Shown here one piece after another: positions 1-9,414 of a DNA stretch of 64,000 nucleotides (the first letter of the stretch is position 1; each line of letters opens with the position of its first letter). Under the pieces are notes generated by a model, which did no database searches, was not told the DNA's origin, and was given only the letters and a program-made list of their open reading frames with translations. This DNA comes from Lycium barbarum (lineage: Eukaryota > Streptophyta > Magnoliopsida > Solanales > Solanaceae). The stretch covers positions 48,284,074-48,348,073 of the forward strand of contig NC_083339.1 of assembly GCF_019175385.1 (NCBI RefSeq). Direction: 5' to 3'. A program made the translations under genes and the position numbers.

Positions 1-552
1 GACTATGATTTATTTGTTACAATTCCGCTTTACATACTCGGTACATTTTCCGTACTGACCCCCTGTTCTTCGGGGGCTGCGCTACATGCCCGCAGGTACA
101 GACGCTCCTTTTGATACGCCACCAGCTTAGGACACCTGTTCCGCTACTTGGGAGTGCTCCTGTTGATTCAGAGCTTATATTTTGGTATATATCTTCTGTT
201 GTTTTCATCTTCTGTACATATGGTCATTTGGGGTACGGCGGGGCCCTGTCCCGTCATATGATTCCGTTATGTCTGTTAGAGGCTTGTAGACATGTTTGTG
301 GGTTGTGGATTGCCACAGTTCTGGTAGGTATGTGTGAGACTGCGATTTATGTGACCCGGCTTGCTATGATCGCCTTAACGGCCTATGTATAAGTCTGTGT
401 ATGTATGTATTTTCGCGCGATGTATTCTATATCCGTATGAATTTGTGTTTGTCTTATTTGATTAGTTGATTTGTATGCTAACTCTGTCAGGTAGGTACGT
501 ACGGGTGTCCAGTTAGGACACCAATCGTGGCCCACGGGGTTGGGTCGTGACA
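1..552 (+). mobile_element. 3' end of an LTR (element C, G-like Tekay family), cut by the window edge
   Basis: The segment ends in GGGTCGTGACA, the usual 3' terminus of the Tekay-type LTRs here. It carries the shared R/U5-like landmarks: a C-run/G-run hairpin near 60-77, the box ATGCCCGCAGGTA near 88-100 and GGGGCCCTGTCCCG near 240. Its last ~60 bp resemble the reverse complement of the G LTR terminus at 27977, so I place it in or near the G family. Right after 552 the sequence becomes the integrase region of element B on the other strand, so C is an insertion into B. The rest of C lies left of the window. The short ORFs here are not genes. Confidence 0.85.
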
Positions 553-1871
553 AGATCATGACACATCTTTGTTGCGCCTGGGTGAATAGAATACTGAGAA
601 TAATGAGCTTCTTCTAGAATCCGACGACGTAGTTCTACAACATTCGGAACACATAGCCTATCTCGGTACCTAAGAACTCCATCTGTAGAAATTTCAAACG
701 GCGACTTCTCTTTCTCATGAAATGTATCCCTATAGTAGCTCAACTGAGGATCTTCGTATTGGCGCTCTTTCACCTCAATGTCTAAGGATGAAATAGTTAG
801 ATTGTGAATACCAATTCCTGTATTACCTGAATCAATTAAACGAACTCCGAGGCTGGCTAGCTGGTGGAGCTCACGAATTAATTCTTTCTTCTCCGGAGGA
901 ACCTCACATAGACTACGCATTGATTTGCGGCTAAGCGCATCAGCTACTACATTCGCTTTTCTAGGATGATAGAAAATACTCACATCATAATCTTTCAATA
1001 GCTCAAACCACCACCTCTGCCGAAGATTCAACTCCTTCAGCTTGAAAATATATTGGAGACTCTTGTGATTTGTATAAATATCCACATGTAAACCATACAA
1101 ATAATGTCTCCACATTTTTAGTACATGAATAACCGCAGGAAATTCAAGATAATGAGTTGGGTAATTCTTTTCATGTTTCCACAACTGCCTTGAAGCATAG
1201 GCAATGACTTTACCGTGCTGCATCAACACACAGCCTAACTTAACACTAGAGGCATCGCAATACACAACATATCCATCTGGCCCTACTAGGAGTGTCAGGA
1301 CTGGAGTTGAGGTTAATCTATCCTTCAATTCCTGGAAACTGCATTCACAAGCATTAGTCCATTGACTTTTGGTTGACTTCTGAGTTAGCTTCATTAATGG
1401 TGATGAAATAGAGGAAAACCCTTCCACAAATCTTCTATAGTAACCTGCCAATCCCAGAAAACTACGGACTTCTGTAGGCGTTGTAGGCCTTGGCCAAGTC
1501 TTCACAACCTCTATTTTCTGAAAGTCAACTCGAATGCCATCAGCTGAAATTATATGGCCCAAAAATGTCACAAAATTCAGCCAAAACTCGCATTTCGAGA
1601 ATTTAGCATACAATTCACGGGTCCGAAGAATCCCAAGGACAATATGCAAATGGTCTGCATGCTCAGATTCTGTCAGAAAGTATACCAGAATATCATCAAT
1701 GAACACGATCACGAACAGATCTAAGAGAGGCCTGAATACATTATTCATCCAATTCATAAACACCGCCGGAGCATTAGTCAGCCCAAATGGCATTACCCGA
1801 AATTCATAATGCCATATCTCATTCTGAAAGCAGTTTTAGGAATATCTTCTTCTCTAACCCTCACTTAATGA
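553..1871 (-). pseudogene. Element B pol fragment: RT (second half), RNase H and integrase start
   Basis: Read on the minus strand this is Ty3/gypsy pol. It holds the RT palm with the FIDD catalytic box (VFIDDILVY), the thumb ([13 protein letters not shown]), RNase H ([16 protein letters not shown]) and the integrase zinc-binding region up to GATKMCHDL, where the C LTR interrupts it. Two RNase H positions are degraded relative to element A: HDLELAAV reads HYLEFPAV and TDHKSL reads TNHKSL. From 1793 down to 553 the frame is open; upstream (1794-1871) it has a stop and a frameshift. The missing N-terminal half of RT is on the far side of element A at 11804, so A split one pol gene. Confidence 0.9.
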
Positions 1872-1876
1872 TAACC

Positions 1877-4233
1877 TGTTACACCTCGGAAAAATTTTCC
1901 GTGAGTCTACAATGAATAGATCAACGAAGGGTACAAGTGTGCGGTGTTTTACTAAGTAGGGAATGACGATTCATGAATTTTTGGAATTTAGAAAGTTGTA
2001 GAATTTCAATTCAGCCAGTGGTCGTAAAGCAGAATACGGCCCGTAAAGTGATTTACGGACCGTATAATGCTTTCGTCCTCCAACCTTTCAAAATTTCAAC
2101 TTTCTGTCCAATGTTAAAATGGTTAAATACGACTTGGTATACGTCCCGTAAACCTCGATCGTAAACTACCATGATCCTCAGCCAACCTTTCTGTTTTGAT
2201 ATGCTTAAATACGACCACACTATACGGCCCGTAAACTGGTATACGGCCCGTAAAGTGTGGTTTACGACCACTGTTCACCCCGACGACTGTTCATTAAAAA
2301 TCGGATTTTGAGTTGTTAAAAAGGGACCATAAGCTCATATTATTTCATTTTCTCATCTACACCACTCAAGAAGTCTCTAGAACTCTCCAAACACTTCATC
2401 CATAGGAATTCAAGAGAATCAAGGAAATCAATGATCATCAACACCAAATCAAGGAAACAAACCTTATGAAACTCAAGTAGAAGTTGTCTCCTTCAAGAAA
2501 TACCAAAGGAGAAGAGATAGGGTTTTGGTGCTAAGGTAGAAAATCAACTCAAGGCTTGTTCCACCATCAACCAAGGTAAGTTGCATGACCATTCCATGTT
2601 GTTTAAAGTATTGGGAAGCTGAGACACTTGAAACATAAAAGAACATAGAAAATGGGTCGTGAATGAGTGAATAGTGTCACAATTGGAAGATGGTTGAATG
2701 GATTCATGAAAGTTGATATGCTATGATTATGAATATGTTGTAAACGATGTTTAGGTCGTGAAATAAGTATTATATACAAGGAAATGAGATAACGAGCTAT
2801 AACCATAAATGAGAAGGAAATTGGAGAGAAATGGTGGATTTTGCTTAAGGCATATAAATGACAATTGTTGCTTGCAATATTATGAGTGTTGTTGTAAATG
2901 TTTGGGAGTTGAAATAAAATGGGGGAAGAGTAGTAGAAACAAAGGAAATGCTGCCTAAGTTTCTCTATAGATAACGACGCATTTTTAAAGTTGATTAACT
3001 AATGTTAATACGATTCTCTCGTGAAGGTAACGACGTGACCTCGAAGGAAGACGAGTGATCGATAGTGCAACTAAGCCACAAGGTATGTGAGGCTAGTCCT
3101 TTCTTTCTAATGGCATGAATTCCTTTCCTCTTCATGAATTCCTATATTCCGGAAAGCTAAAAGCCTATATCCATAAATGCCCATATAAGATAAAGAGATA
3201 TGATATGATGATGCCATGTTGATAATGATGTTATTTATTACTCACACTCATCTTATGTATTATTTCCTTCAAGGAGAGGCAGAATGCTCATATCTGTTCA
3301 TAATGGAATCGAGGGTCCACGACCTTACGTCACCTCGATAGAATGCAGTTGTGCTAGAGTCTTTATGCATGTATGATGACAAGTATATTTTGATAAGCAT
3401 ATCATTATAAGAATTTTATGACAAGCATGTCATGATTGCATCACACCGGGCCTAGTTGGCCGGGCAGTCACCGCCAAGGCGGGCAGCTATACGGATACAC
3501 CATGACCTTTTGGCATGGGCAGACACCACTAGTGGGCGGCATGAGATGGTACCCCGGACGCGGGAGGCCTAGATGCGGGCTATTGTTATTGATTATCTCA
3601 CCGTTCCGATACGGACGGGCAGCTTACATATTATGCATATATGATATGATGTTGAGTGTGAGTAAGACAGCATGCATTACTTCTCTTATGATAGTCATTC
3701 AGATCCGGATGTTTCATATTGATGTTATCATGATATTATTATTTTCTTTCTTCATTGGTTATGCCTCTCATACTCAGTACAATATTCGTACTGACGTCCG
3801 TTTTCTTTGGACGCTGTGTTCATGCCCACAGGTAGACAAGGAGGTGAGCTTGATCCAGATTCTTAGTAGCTGTCAGCTGATTGAGGGCACTCCATTGTTC
3901 GGAGGTGCTTATGATTCTCCTTTTGGTATATGTGTATATTTTGGGCACGACGGAGTCTTGTTCCGTCTATATATACAGTATGTCAGTAGAGGCTCGTAGA
4001 TACGCAGTATGGGTTAGATGGTCTCACAAGATGTTATTATATGTATATGTTATTTTGATGGCCGAGAGGAAAATGTATATAAAGCATTATTATTTCTATC
4101 TAAAATATGTTTTCCTATAATTCGTGTATGAAGTTGATAAAAGGGCCTTAAGTGAGCAAGATGAGTGGTAGAGTGAGTGGTGCTCGGTGGCTAGCCCCGG
4201 GTACCCGTCGCGGCCCCTAGCTGGGTCGTGACG
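1877..4233 (+). repeat. Element A 5' LTR
   Basis: 2,357 bp, beginning TGTTACACCTCGG and ending GTGACG; the last base differs from the GTGACA end of the 3' copy. U3 carries a cluster of palindromic CCGTAAA/TTTACGG motifs. Further in are GGGCA-ACC hairpin units (3471-3482 and 3526-3535), then the hairpin plus ATGCCCACAGGTAGACA module (about 3800-3840), then the GTAGAGGCTCGTAGA block shared with other LTRs of the window. Compared with the 3' LTR it has scattered substitutions and lacks about 20 bp containing one U3 palindrome. No clear TATA box was seen. The open frames inside, including 3436-3999, are not supported as genes. Confidence 0.95.
2036..2270 (+). promoter_or_regulatory. Array of palindromic TTTACGGNCCGTA motifs in U3 of element A
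   Basis: At least five copies of a ~15-bp self-complementary motif centred on CGGNCCG occur here, for example near 2036, 2052, 2135, 2222 and 2240. The same array is in the 3' LTR (9570-9830). Related arrays built on TTATACGGACCGTATAA occur in the U3 of elements B and E. A role as transcription-factor or enhancer sites is inferred from position and repetition only. Confidence 0.5.
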
Positions 4234-4237
4234 AAAG

Positions 4238-4251
4238 TGGTATCAGAGCAG
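4238..4251 (+). other. Primer binding site of element A (initiator tRNA-Met)
   Basis: TGGTATCAGAGCAG lies four bases after the 5' LTR end. It matches the 3' end of plant initiator tRNA-Met, the primer used by Ty3/gypsy chromoviruses for minus-strand synthesis. Confidence 0.9.
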
Positions 4252-4290
4252 TTCGTCCTAGGAAGTGTCTACGAGCCGTGTATAGTAGAG

Positions 4291-4331
4291 TCTTGTTTAT
4301 GGTGTGTTGCGCGCCACGCTAATAAACAAGA
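4291..4331 (+). promoter_or_regulatory. Leader hairpin with GCGCGC palindromic loop (dimerisation-signal-like), element A
   Basis: A 10-bp perfect lower stem (4291-4300 with 4322-4331), a small internal loop, and an upper stem GTGTG/CACGC (one G-T pair) close the 8-nt loop TTGCGCGC. The last six loop bases are self-complementary. It lies 39 nt after the PBS and ahead of gag, and has counterparts in B, E, F and G. The geometry resembles a retroviral dimerisation initiation site; function is inferred. Confidence 0.6.
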
Positions 4332-4436
4332 GGCTACAGGGCATTTAGGAAAATGACCCTCTTTCTTCTTATTAGATCGTGCGATAGAGCCTTACATAAG
4401 ATTTCATTTTTCCTAAAAGTGTGTTGTGCTTTCAGA

Positions 4437-5737
4437 ATGCCGCCAAAGGGAAAAGCTATAGCCGCCCAGAAGGGCAAAGCTACGACGAAAAGGCAGGCAG
4501 AACGAGAGCTCCCGACGAATGTAGGGGAAGGTGAATCACAAAATGAGGCCTTGCCCAATGTAGAAGAGTAAGGAGGAGCCTCAGCTCTGGTCCCTCCACC
4601 GAGTGCTTCGGGTCAACAAGTGACCAAGGCCATACATTTATTGACGCAATTGGTTGCCGCTCAGGTACAACGACAAAATGCGGGCCCGAGTGATCGTTCA
4701 GCTAGTACGAGAGCCCGTGATTTTATGACTCTAAATCCTCCAGAGTTCTTTGGGTCGAAGCCAGAAGAAGATCCGCAAAACTTCATTGATGAAATGTTGA
4801 GGACCTTAAAGATTATTCATGCTTCTGAGACCGAATCCGTGGAGTTGGCCTCTAATAGACTCTGCGATGTGGCGGTATTATGGTACAACAATTGGATGGC
4901 ATCAAGAGGAGAGAATGCGCCTCCTCCGGTTTGGCAGGAATTTGTGGATGCCTTTATTCGTCATTACATGCCACCCAAGGTCTGCCGAGCTAGAGCGGAC
5001 AGGTTCTTGTATCTAAAGCAAGGAAACATGAGTGCCCGAGAGTATAGTATGCAATTCAATTCTTTGGCTAGATATGCCCCAACTATGGTGGCCGACATGG
5101 GAGACCGGGTCCATAGATTTGTGAGTGGTTTAGGGCCACAATTGTTTAGAGATTGTCTGGCGGCCTCTTTGCAAGACCGGATGGATATTTCCCGAATACA
5201 GGCCCATGCTCAGAATCATGAGGAACGACAACAGCCGCAAAGAAGTAATTGTGATAGTGACAGAAGACAAGGTAAGAGGGATAGATCTATGGGAGCCAGC
5301 AGTGAATATAGAGGGGGACCGAGACAGATGTAATCTAGGCACTCAGGTCAGTCAGCGACTAGTGCGCCTCCCAGATTCTTAGACAGGAGGTTTGATCATT
5401 CTTTTCAGTCAGGACAGGGCCAGAGTTCGAGGGCCTCAGATTCTCAATTTAGGGGAGACTTTAGTCAGAGGAGACCCTCAGTGCCGCGGTGCAGCCAGTG
5501 CAGTAGACTACATTCCGGACAGTGTCGTCAGTGTTCGGATGCTTGCTATGCCTGCGGGCAGGTTGGTCATATGAGGAGAGATTGCCCTACAACAAGAGGT
5601 GGAGTTGGGAGTCAGCCTACAGGATCAGCAGCTGGGTCTTCCTCAGTACGCCCGACAACACAGACTTCTCAGACTACAACAGGTAGAGGCAGGGGCAGAG
5701 GGGGAGCATCTATTTCAGGTGTTGTTCAGCCCCGCGT
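4437..5737 (+). pseudogene. gag: Element A gag (capsid and nucleocapsid), interrupted by two stops
   Basis: The ATG at 4437 begins MPPKGKAIAAQKGK, matching the gag starts of B (MPVKRKA) and E (MSTKGKA). The capsid-like retrotransposon gag domain runs from about 4730 to 5215 (PPEFFGSKPEEDP, WYNNW, FIRHYMPP, REYSMQFNSLARYAP). A CCHC zinc knuckle [14 protein letters not shown] lies at 5544-5585. In-frame stops occur at 4569-4571 (TAA) and 5331-5333 (TAA); the same frame continues through both. By comparison with B, or with the usual residue, each stop is best explained by CAA changing to TAA. Gag would form the virus-like particle and package the genomic RNA in the cytoplasm. Confidence 0.9.
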
Positions 5738-6398
5738 ATATGCTTTAGCCGGGCGACAGGATCTTGAGTCTTCCCCAGATGTCGTCACAGGTACAATAAC
5801 TATATTTTCCCGTGATGTATATGCTTTAATCGATCCAGGTTCTACTTTCTCTTATGTCACTCTGTATGTTGCTGATTGTATTGGGGTGCAATCTGAGCCA
5901 ATTAAACCTTTTGAGGTATTCACTCAGGTTGGTGATCCGGTAATAGCGAGGAAAGTGTACAAAAATTGTGTCATTGTGATATGTGACCGCCAGACTAAAG
6001 CCGACTTAACTGAGCTTGAAATGATAGATTTCGATGTAATTATGGGTATGGATTGGTTGGCCTCATGTTATGCTAATGTCGATTTCCGAATGAAAATGGT
6101 TCGATTTCAATTTCCGGGAGAGCCCGTACTTGAATGGAAGGGTAATACGGCATCACCAAAGGGTAGGTTTATTTCCTACCTTAAGGCAAGAAAGATGATA
6201 GCTAAAGGCTATATTTACCATCTAGTTCGGGTTCACGACACCGAGGCAAAGTCGCCAGCTTTCCAATTTGTTCCGGTAGTGAATGAATTCCCAGATGTAT
6301 TTCCAGACGAACTACCAGGTCTTCCTCCTGAGAGGGAAATTGACTTCACTATTGATGTATTGCCGGACACTGAGCCCATTTCTATCCCTCCTTATTGA
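5738..6398 (+). pseudogene. pro: Element A aspartic protease region, ending in a stop
   Basis: The frame continues from gag without a shift. The retropepsin motif is [12 protein letters not shown], with Asp at 5832-5834; D-P-G-S in place of the textbook D-T/S-G is common in this lineage. A second conserved stretch, [21 protein letters not shown], follows. The region ends at a TGA (6396-6398) in the [13 protein letters not shown] linker, where an arginine codon (CGA) is expected. The protease would cleave the Gag-Pol polyprotein in the particle. Confidence 0.88.
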
Positions 6399-7672
6399 AT
6401 GGCTCCGGCAGAATTGAAAGAGCTAAAGGCGCAGTTGAAGGACTTGCTCGAAAAGGGGTTTATAAGGCCCAGTTCATCGCCGTGGGGAGCACCAGTCTTG
6501 TTCGTAAGAAAGAAGGACGGTTCTATACGAATGTGTATCGATTACAGGCAGTTGAACAAGGTGACGGTGAAGAACAAATATCCTCTTCCAAGGATTGATG
6601 ACTTATTCGATCAATTGTAAGGTGCCAAATGGTTTTCTAAAATAGATTTGCGATCGGGTTATCATCAGGTGAGAGTTAGAGAAGAGGACATTCCCAAAGC
6701 AGCTTTCAGGACGAGATATGGCCACTATGAATTTCGAGTGATGTCATTTGGGCTGACTAACGCTCCGGCAGTGTTCATGAATTTAATGAATAATGTGTTC
6801 AGGCCATTCTTGGATCTCTTCGTGGTAGTATTTATCGATGATATTCTGGTGTATTCTCGCATAGAACCAGAACATGCAGATCATTTAAGAATTGTTCTTG
6901 GCGTTCTTCGAGCTCGGGAATTATATGCAAAATTTCAAAGTGCGAGTTCTGGCTAAATTCTGTGGCATTTCTAGGTCATGTTATTTCAGATGATGGCATC
7001 CGAGTCGACACTCAGAAAATAGAAGCTGTGAAGACTTGGCCAAGGCCTACAACGCCTACGGAAGTTCGTAGTTTCCTGGGTTTGGCGGGATATTACAGAA
7101 GATTTGTAGAGGGCTTCTCGTCTATTTCAGCTCCATTAACGAAGCTAACCCAGAAGTCGGCGAAATTTCAGTGGAACGCTGCTTGTGAGCGTAGTTTCCA
7201 AGAGTTGAAAGACAGATTGCCTTCAGCCCCAGTGTTAACACTTCCAGAAGGGCCAGAAGGCTATGTAGTATATTGTGATGCTTCCAGTGTGGGACTAGGA
7301 TGTGTATTGATGCAGCATGGCAAAGTTATTGCATATGCCTCGAGACAATTGCGGAAACATGAAAAGAATTATCCAACTCATGATCTCGAATTGGCTGCGG
7401 TTATTCAAGCCTTGAAGATATGGAGACATTATCTGTATGCTGTGCACGTCGATATTCATACAGATCACAAGAGTCTCCAGCATATTTTCAAACAGAAGGA
7501 GTTAAACCTGCGGCAAAGGCGGTGGTTAGAATTGTTAAAAGATTATGATGTGAATATTTTATACCACCCCGGAAAGGCAGATGTAGTAGCCGATGCGCTA
7601 AGCCGCCGATCAATGGGTAGTTTATGTGAAGTCTCCCCGGAAAAGAATGAGATGGCTCGTGAGCTCCACTAA
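6399..7672 (+). pseudogene. pol: Element A reverse transcriptase and RNase H, with stops and a frameshift
   Basis: RT fingers and palm: [20 protein letters not shown], then the catalytic FIDD at 6831-6842 and the thumb [13 protein letters not shown]. RNase H: VVYCDASS, a conserved Glu in HDLELAAV, the Asp of HTDHKSL, and VADALSRR near 7600. Breaks: TAA at 6618-6620 (the glutamine of FDQLQ, intact in element B), loss of one T in a T-run near 6933 that shifts the frame within KFSKCEF, and TAA at 7670-7672 (glutamine in ELHQL, intact in B). In life the enzyme copies the packaged RNA into cDNA and removes the RNA strand. Confidence 0.92.
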
Positions 7673-9210
7673 CTAGCTAATCTTGGAGTACGTGTAATGG
7701 ATTCGGGTGATGCAGGGATTTACATTAATTATCCCACAGTTTCATCTCTGAACGCAGAAGTGAAAGAATGGCAATATGAAGACCCTCAATTCCGTCATTA
7801 CAGAGACACGTCTCATGAAAAAGAGAATTCTTCATTTGAAGTTGCTATGGATGGGGTTCTTAGGTACCGAAGCAGATTATGTGTGCCGGATGTGGCGGAA
7901 TTGCGCCGTCGAATATTAGAGGAAGCCCATTATTCCCGGTATTCTATTCATCCAGGTGCAACCAAGATGTATCATGATCTCAAATTGCTATATTGGTGGG
8001 ATGGCATGAAGAGAGACATCGCAGAATTTGCAGCACAGTGTCCGAATTGCCAGCAAGTAAAGGCCGAACATCAAAAGCCAGGAGGCTTATTGCAAGCAAT
8101 GGAAATTCCTACGTGGAAATGGGAAATCATTAATATGGATTTTATTGTGGGATTACCCCGTTCACGAGGGAAGTATGATTCTATATGGGTAATCGTGGAC
8201 AGATTGACAAAAGCAGCCCATTTTCTCCCAGTTAGGACTACCTACTCAGCTGAAGATTATGCGAGGTTATATCTCAAGGAAATTGTGCGACTTCATGGTA
8301 TTCCATTGTCTATTATTACTGATAGAGGATCACAATTCACAGCTAAGTTCTGGAAGTCCTTTAAGGAAGGTCTAGGCACTCAAGTAAAGCTTAGCACGGC
8401 ATTTCATCCACAGACTGATGGGCAAGCCGAGCGCACTATTCAGACCTTAGAAGATATGCTGCGAGCATGTGTGCTGGATTTTGGTGGAAGTTGGGACGAT
8501 CACTTACCGCTAATTGAATTTGCGTATAACAATAGCTATCATTCCGGCATTCAAATGGCTTCATATGAAGCTTGTATGGAAGGAAATGTAGATCTCCAAT
8601 TGGATGGTTTGAGATAGGAGAATCACAATTAATAGGTCCCAACTTGATTCAACAAGGAGTCAAGAAAGTCAAGGTGGTACGAGATCGATTATTGACAGCC
8701 CAAAGTCGCCAGAAGTCTTATGCGGACAATCGCCGACGAGACTTGGAATTTCAGGCCAATGACTGGGTATTTTTTAAGGTATCGCCAATGAAAGGGGTAA
8801 TGAGATTTGGTAAAAATGGGAAGTTGAGCCCAAGATATATTGGACCTTATAGAATTATCCTTAAGGTGGGTCATGTAGCATACAAACTGGACTTACTTTC
8901 AGAGCTTGAGTCCGTACATCCAGTATTTCACGTTTCGATGCTCCGCAAGTGCATTGGAGACCCAACAAGAATAGTTCCGGTTGATGATGTTCAAGTGGCA
9001 GAGAAATTGACATATGAAGAAGTGTCGGTTGCTATTTTAGATAGACAAGTTCGAAGATTTCAGAACAAAGAGATTGCTTCAATCAAGGTTCTATGGCGAA
9101 ACAATAATCGGGAAGAAATGACTTGGGAAGCAGAGGAGAATATGCAAGCCAAATATCCGCATTTATTCCAACCCCCGGAGGAGATTCAAGCTGAGACGTC
9201 GACGAGATAA
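7673..9210 (+). pseudogene. pol: Element A integrase with C-terminal chromodomain, one frameshift
   Basis: The zinc-binding HHCC module is visible (HYSRYSIH...CPNCQQ). The catalytic DDE triad is complete: MDFIVGL, IITDRG and QAERTIQTLE. The MAPYEALYG segment loses one T near 8572, shifting the frame; the downstream frame then runs to the TAA at 9208-9210. The C-terminal part has the GPY/F-type SPRYIGPYRI, then HPVFHVSMLRKC and a chromodomain-like tail ending near YPHLFQPPEE. Integrase joins the cDNA to the chromosome; the chromodomain is thought to direct chromoviruses to heterochromatin. The domains are clear, but the copy cannot make a full protein. Confidence 0.92.
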
Positions 9211-9377
9211 GGTATGTATGCTTTATTTTTATGCTTTTGGTCGTGTATGGCCATATATATGTTGATATTATGATGTAGCCCTGTGAGACGATGATATTAT
9301 GGGTTGTTGTGACAGGATGGTAGTGCGAAATTACAGGGGAAACTCTGGCCAAATTTTTGTAGAATCCCGAGTGTTTT

Positions 9378-9413
9378 AACATTCGAGGACGAATGTTCTA
9401 AAAGGGGGGAAGA
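9378..9413 (+). promoter_or_regulatory. Pre-PPT hairpin and polypurine tract of element A
   Basis: AACATTCG-AGGA-CGAATGTT (9378-9397) is a perfect 8-bp stem with an AGGA loop. Two bases later the polypurine tract AAAAGGGGGGAAGA begins, directly before the 3' LTR. The PPT primes plus-strand DNA synthesis. The hairpin recurs in D, E, F and G at the same place, which suggests a conserved role. Confidence 0.75.
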
Positions 9414-9414
9414 C

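Noticed and set aside
3436..3999. 187-codon ORF in the element A 5' LTR
   Set aside because: The corresponding 3' LTR frame (10995-11342) is interrupted and the sequence has no known domain; it runs over the hairpin units and R/U5 module. Chance LTR frame.
4238..4251. tRNA-Met gene
   Set aside because: Only the primer-complementary stretch is present; no cloverleaf. The same holds for the PBS of B, E, F and G.
6925..6965. Programmed frameshift in element A RT
   Set aside because: The shift lies inside RT, not at a gag-pol boundary, and is explained by loss of one T in a T-run; B has the intact frame.
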